Assembly: GCA_012516075.1 (NCBI GenBank)
Contig: JAAYXE010000098.1
Span: 1 to 45,699 of the forward strand
DNA from: Chloroflexota bacterium
GTDB lineage: Bacteria > Chloroflexota > Anaerolineae > Anaerolineales > UBA4823
Length of the DNA: 45,699 nt
Direction: 5' to 3'
The notes under the pieces were generated by a model, which searched no databases, was not told the origin of the DNA, and saw only the letters and a list, made by a program, of their open reading frames with translations. Of this stretch, positions 45,568-45,699 are shown piece after piece. The translations under genes were made by a program, and so were the position numbers. The first letter of the stretch is position 1, and every line of letters begins with the position of its first letter.

Positions 45568-45699
45568 TCACAGAGATCGTTTCAATTCTCGGTACATTTC
45601 CTCGGACTTAAAATCCTGCTCCTGAATATGCTCTTTCATAGGATCATATTTTTCGATCACTTCATCCCAAAATGGGGTCTTTGAACTGAGCTCAAAGAA
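45568..45699 (-). CDS. C-terminal end of a CDS cut by the window edge
   Basis: Open frame from the right edge to TGA at 45568-45570, 43 residues ending in MYRELKRSL. It is charged and helical, with EVIEKYDPMKEHIQEQ. The family is not recognisable from this fragment. It ends 9 bp before the hydrolase ATG, so the two may share a transcript. Confidence 0.45.
   Translation of the reverse strand, partial: FFELSSKTPFWDEVIEKYDPMKEHIQEQDFKSEEMYRELKRSL

Overview
The window reads as chromosomal DNA from a Gram-positive-like or deep-branching bacterium with moderate-to-high GC. The best guess is Chloroflexota (Anaerolineae-like), judged from the mix of ClpC, a short SSB, a MerR/RsbRD-type fusion, a DUF6391 protein and a PucC-like transporter. 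That taxonomic call is inference from protein flavour, not from a marker gene. Housekeeping genes (ssb, ychF, glgC, rpsA-like, clpC, radA, dus, holA) show that this is a chromosome and not a plasmid.

Layout. 1-13.7 kb is one long leftward operon of nine tightly packed genes. In order of transcription they are a GATase-like membrane protein, an ABC-2 exporter (ATPase and permease), a coiled-coil membrane protein with a Gly-Gln tract, a lipoprotein, a MoxR AAA+ ATPase, a DUF58 protein, a BatA-like VWA protein and a large two-VWA membrane protein that runs off the left edge. 14-15.3 kb holds an arsM-sigZ pair. 15.3-15.96 kb is gene-free, with a cluster of hairpins, two parS sites and a bidirectional terminator. 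16-23.2 kb is mostly leftward: a nucleotidyltransferase, a deoxynucleoside kinase, a DhaL-like protein, an M3 peptidase, a CcrM-type DNA methyltransferase and YchF, with ssb on the plus strand. glgC (+) and an OsmC protein (-) follow.

The 25.2-25.75 kb gap has at least five DnaA boxes, an AT-rich stretch and GC-clamped AT motifs. It is the likely chromosomal replication origin. Left of it most genes point left; from 31 kb to 42.7 kb all point right, as expected for genes co-directional with forks leaving this point. The parS pair lies about 9.5 kb away.

Right of the origin: an M1-like metallopeptidase, an MBL-fold protein with an altered metal motif, and a chlI/chlD chelatase gene whose two halves are joined only by a -1 frameshift at a run of ten A. 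Then come the rightward block rpsA-like, clpC, radA, dus, a PucC-like carrier, a MerR/RsbRD regulator with a 46-residue membrane protein, a 7-TM protein, a DUF6391 protein and holA. The right end is leftward: an FtsK/HerA-like ATPase with a sigma-A promoter and a LexA-type operator, small unknown proteins, an alpha/beta hydrolase that appears to lack its N-terminus, and a cut-off CDS.

The most interesting items are the frameshifted chelatase gene, the origin/parS/CcrM neighbourhood, the SOS-like ATPase pair, the arsM-sigZ pair with a cysteine-rich sigma tail, and the nine-gene MoxR/VWA/ABC operon. No tRNA, rRNA, CRISPR or insertion sequence was recognised.
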